Assembly: GCA_030621075.1 (NCBI GenBank)
Contig: JAUXII010000025.1
Coordinates: forward strand, 1-7,924
Length of the DNA: 7,924 bases
Direction: 5' to 3'
Source: Lentimicrobiaceae bacterium
GTDB taxonomy: Bacteria > Bacteroidota > Bacteroidia > Bacteroidales > JAGONC01
Below are positions 7,015 through 7,924 of the stretch, one piece after another. The position numbers were made by a program, and so were the translations under genes. The notes under the pieces are model-generated. The model was not told the origin of the DNA. It saw nothing but the letters and a program-made list of their open reading frames with translations, and searched no databases. Every line of letters starts with the position of its first letter. Position 1 is the stretch's first letter.

Positions 7015-7728
7015 ATGACCAGATTAAGTGTAAATATTAACAAAATTGCCACTTTGCGAAATGCCAGGGGTGGTAATGTACCAGATGTTTTAAAGGCTGC
7101 CGTAGACTGTCAGCGTTTTGGTGTCCAGGGAATAACCGTTCACCCACGTCCTGATGAAAGGCACATCAGGTATCAGGATGTAAGGGATTTGCGTCCACTG
7201 GTTAAAACTGAGTTCAATATCGAAGGGTATCCCTCTAAAGCCTTCATGGATCTTGTACTGAATGTAGTGCCAGAACAAGTAACATTGGTTCCGGACCCAC
7301 CAGGTGTTTTGACATCTAATGCAGGATGGAATACCATTGAGAATGCATCCTTTTTGAAAGATATTATCCAAACATTTAAAGGGGCCGGGATCAGGACATC
7401 AATTTTCATCGACCCTGATCCGCTTATGATTGAGCATGCGGGGGATTGTGGCACTGACCGTGTTGAGCTATATACTGAATCCTATGCCATACAATATCAC
7501 AAAAACCGTGAGCAGGCTATCAGTCCATTTATTTTAGCTGCCAACAGAGCCAGTGAGGCCGGACTTGGAATAAATGCAGGACATGACCTTGATCTGAATA
7601 ACCTGAAGTACTTTGCTACTCATATTCCTGGTTTGCTTGAAGTTTCTATTGGACATGCACTCATTGCTAACGCCCTTTACCTGGGACTGGAAAATACGAT
7701 ACAGATGTATCTTAGGGAGCTTAATTAG
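7015..7728 (+). CDS. pdxJ: Pyridoxine 5'-phosphate synthase
   Basis: PdxJ closes the pyridine ring in the DXP-dependent vitamin B6 pathway, joining 1-deoxy-D-xylulose 5-phosphate with 3-amino-2-oxopropyl phosphate to give pyridoxine 5'-phosphate. The 237-residue protein is of normal length for this TIM-barrel enzyme. Visible motifs are [17 protein letters not shown] (residues 4-20), [12 protein letters not shown] (40-51, H43 matching the catalytic H45 of the E. coli enzyme), FNIEG (67-71, E70 matching E72), [28 protein letters not shown] (186-192, H190 matching H193) and SIGHA (211-215). E. coli has NIDH where this has NINK; I know NINK from Bacteroidota PdxJ, so it is a lineage variant, not a defect. 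The gene is divergent from the CBS gene, has its own promoter box and Shine-Dalgarno sequence, and is followed by a hairpin terminator, so it is probably monocistronic. Confidence 0.97.
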   Translation: MTRLSVNINKIATLRNARGGNVPDVLKAAVDCQRFGVQGITVHPRPDERHIRYQDVRDLRPLVKTEFNIEGYPSKAFMDLVLNVVPEQVTLVPDPPGVLTSNAGWNTIENASFLKDIIQTFKGAGIRTSIFIDPDPLMIEHAGDCGTDRVELYTESYAIQYHKNREQAISPFILAANRASEAGLGINAGHDLDLNNLKYFATHIPGLLEVSIGHALIANALYLGLENTIQMYLRELN

Positions 7729-7755
7729 TTCCCCTTAGTAATTGTTTCATCAGTT

Positions 7756-7778
7756 CAACCCACTTCGTGGTTGTTTTT
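7756..7778 (+). terminator. Probable intrinsic terminator of pdxJ
   Basis: Twenty-eight bases after the pdxJ stop, CCAC (7760-7763) pairs with GTGG (7767-7770) around a TTC loop. The stem extends through CAA (7756-7758) with TTG (7771-7773), leaving C7759 as a bulge. Five T residues follow directly (7774-7778). This is the layout of a rho-independent terminator, though the stem is short. Its TTC loop matches loops in the repeat just downstream, so it may belong to the same element family. Confidence 0.5.
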
Positions 7779-7793
7779 GGAACCTCTATTGAT

Positions 7794-7891
7794 AACCCCG
7801 AGCTTCGCACGGGGCTATTCATATTATTGTCCTTCGGACAATCTTATCCGCCAGGCGGATATAACATGAATAGCTACGGGTGTAACCCGTG
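7794..7891. repeat. Compound inverted repeat of four hairpins (REP/MITE-like)
   Basis: About 100 bases between pdxJ and the right edge are almost wholly self-complementary. Hairpin 1: CCCCG 7796-7800 with CGGGG 7810-7814, plus an inner GC/GC pair around a TTC loop. Hairpin 2: ATTGTCC 7826-7832 with GGACAAT 7836-7842, loop TTC. Hairpin 3: TATCCGCC 7845-7852 with GGCGGATA 7854-7861. Hairpin 4: ACGGGT 7876-7881 with ACCCGT 7885-7890. Hairpins 2 and 3 are enclosed by a perfect 9-bp arm, GCTATTCAT 7814-7822 with ATGAATAGC 7866-7874. An alternative outer pairing, CACGGG 7808-7813 with CCCGTG 7886-7891, would replace hairpins 1 and 4. No ORF is present. It resembles dispersed intergenic palindromes of Bacteroidota genomes and REP elements mobilised by IS200-like transposases, but copy number cannot be seen here. 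It could also work as a bidirectional terminator or be part of an RNA. Confidence 0.75.
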
Positions 7892-7924
7892 GATAATCAA
7901 GCAATAACAACATAAACCCTGATA

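Noticed and set aside
7004..7018. Four-codon mini-ORF (ATG GAG GGT TTA TGA) overlapping the pdxJ start.
   Set aside because: Its ATG overlaps the Shine-Dalgarno motif itself and it has no ribosome-binding site of its own; an attenuating leader peptide would need more evidence.
7794..7891. CRISPR array, integron attC site or tRNA as explanation for the structured region.
   Set aside because: There are no direct repeats with spacers, no visible R/L box arrangement or integrase gene nearby, and no anticodon arm, T-loop or CCA-like end.
7892..7924. Start of a further gene or second repeat copy at the right edge.
   Set aside because: The last 33 bases show no start codon with coding context and only a short fragment resembling the repeat flank; too little to call.

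Overview
The window looks like chromosomal DNA from a member of the Bacteroidota. It is AT-rich, and most starts lack a Shine-Dalgarno sequence. Intergenic gaps carry the Bacteroidota -7 promoter motif TAnnTTTG. The gene order (CBS-domain protein, nadK, DUF6089 protein, uppS, bamA, then two ompH genes, with pdxJ divergent) is one I recognise as conserved in that phylum. The protein sequences are also of Bacteroidota type, for example the NINK variant near the N-terminus of PdxJ and the long third POTRA region of BamA. I cannot name a genus.

Layout: positions 1 to 6830 hold seven genes on the minus strand, so transcription runs right to left. In transcription order they are a two-CBS/ACT-like protein (6168-6830), NAD kinase (5213-6091), a DUF6089 outer-membrane barrel (4306-5142), undecaprenyl diphosphate synthase (3535-4275), BamA (894-3524), a Skp/OmpH-like chaperone (254-778) and the N-terminal part of a second OmpH-like chaperone cut by the left edge (1-152). 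A 184-bp divergent gap separates this block from pdxJ (7015-7728, plus strand). After pdxJ come a probable terminator hairpin and, at 7794-7891, a dense compound inverted repeat made of four small hairpins, the middle two enclosed by a 9-bp arm.

How the genes work together: uppS makes the lipid carrier precursor for peptidoglycan and surface glycans. BamA inserts beta-barrel proteins into the outer membrane, and the OmpH/Skp proteins carry unfolded barrels across the periplasm. The DUF6089 barrel is probably a client or partner. NadK and PdxJ supply NADP and pyridoxal phosphate and are not obviously linked to the envelope. Exact -7 box matches in front of nadK, the DUF6089 gene and each ompH gene suggest several overlapping transcription units rather than one operon.

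All genes look intact apart from the edge-truncated one, and all belong to known families. I see no defence system, prophage, CRISPR array or transposase. The least explained element is the structured repeat at the right end. The BamA C-terminus, which lacks the usual final aromatic residue, is the main protein-level oddity.
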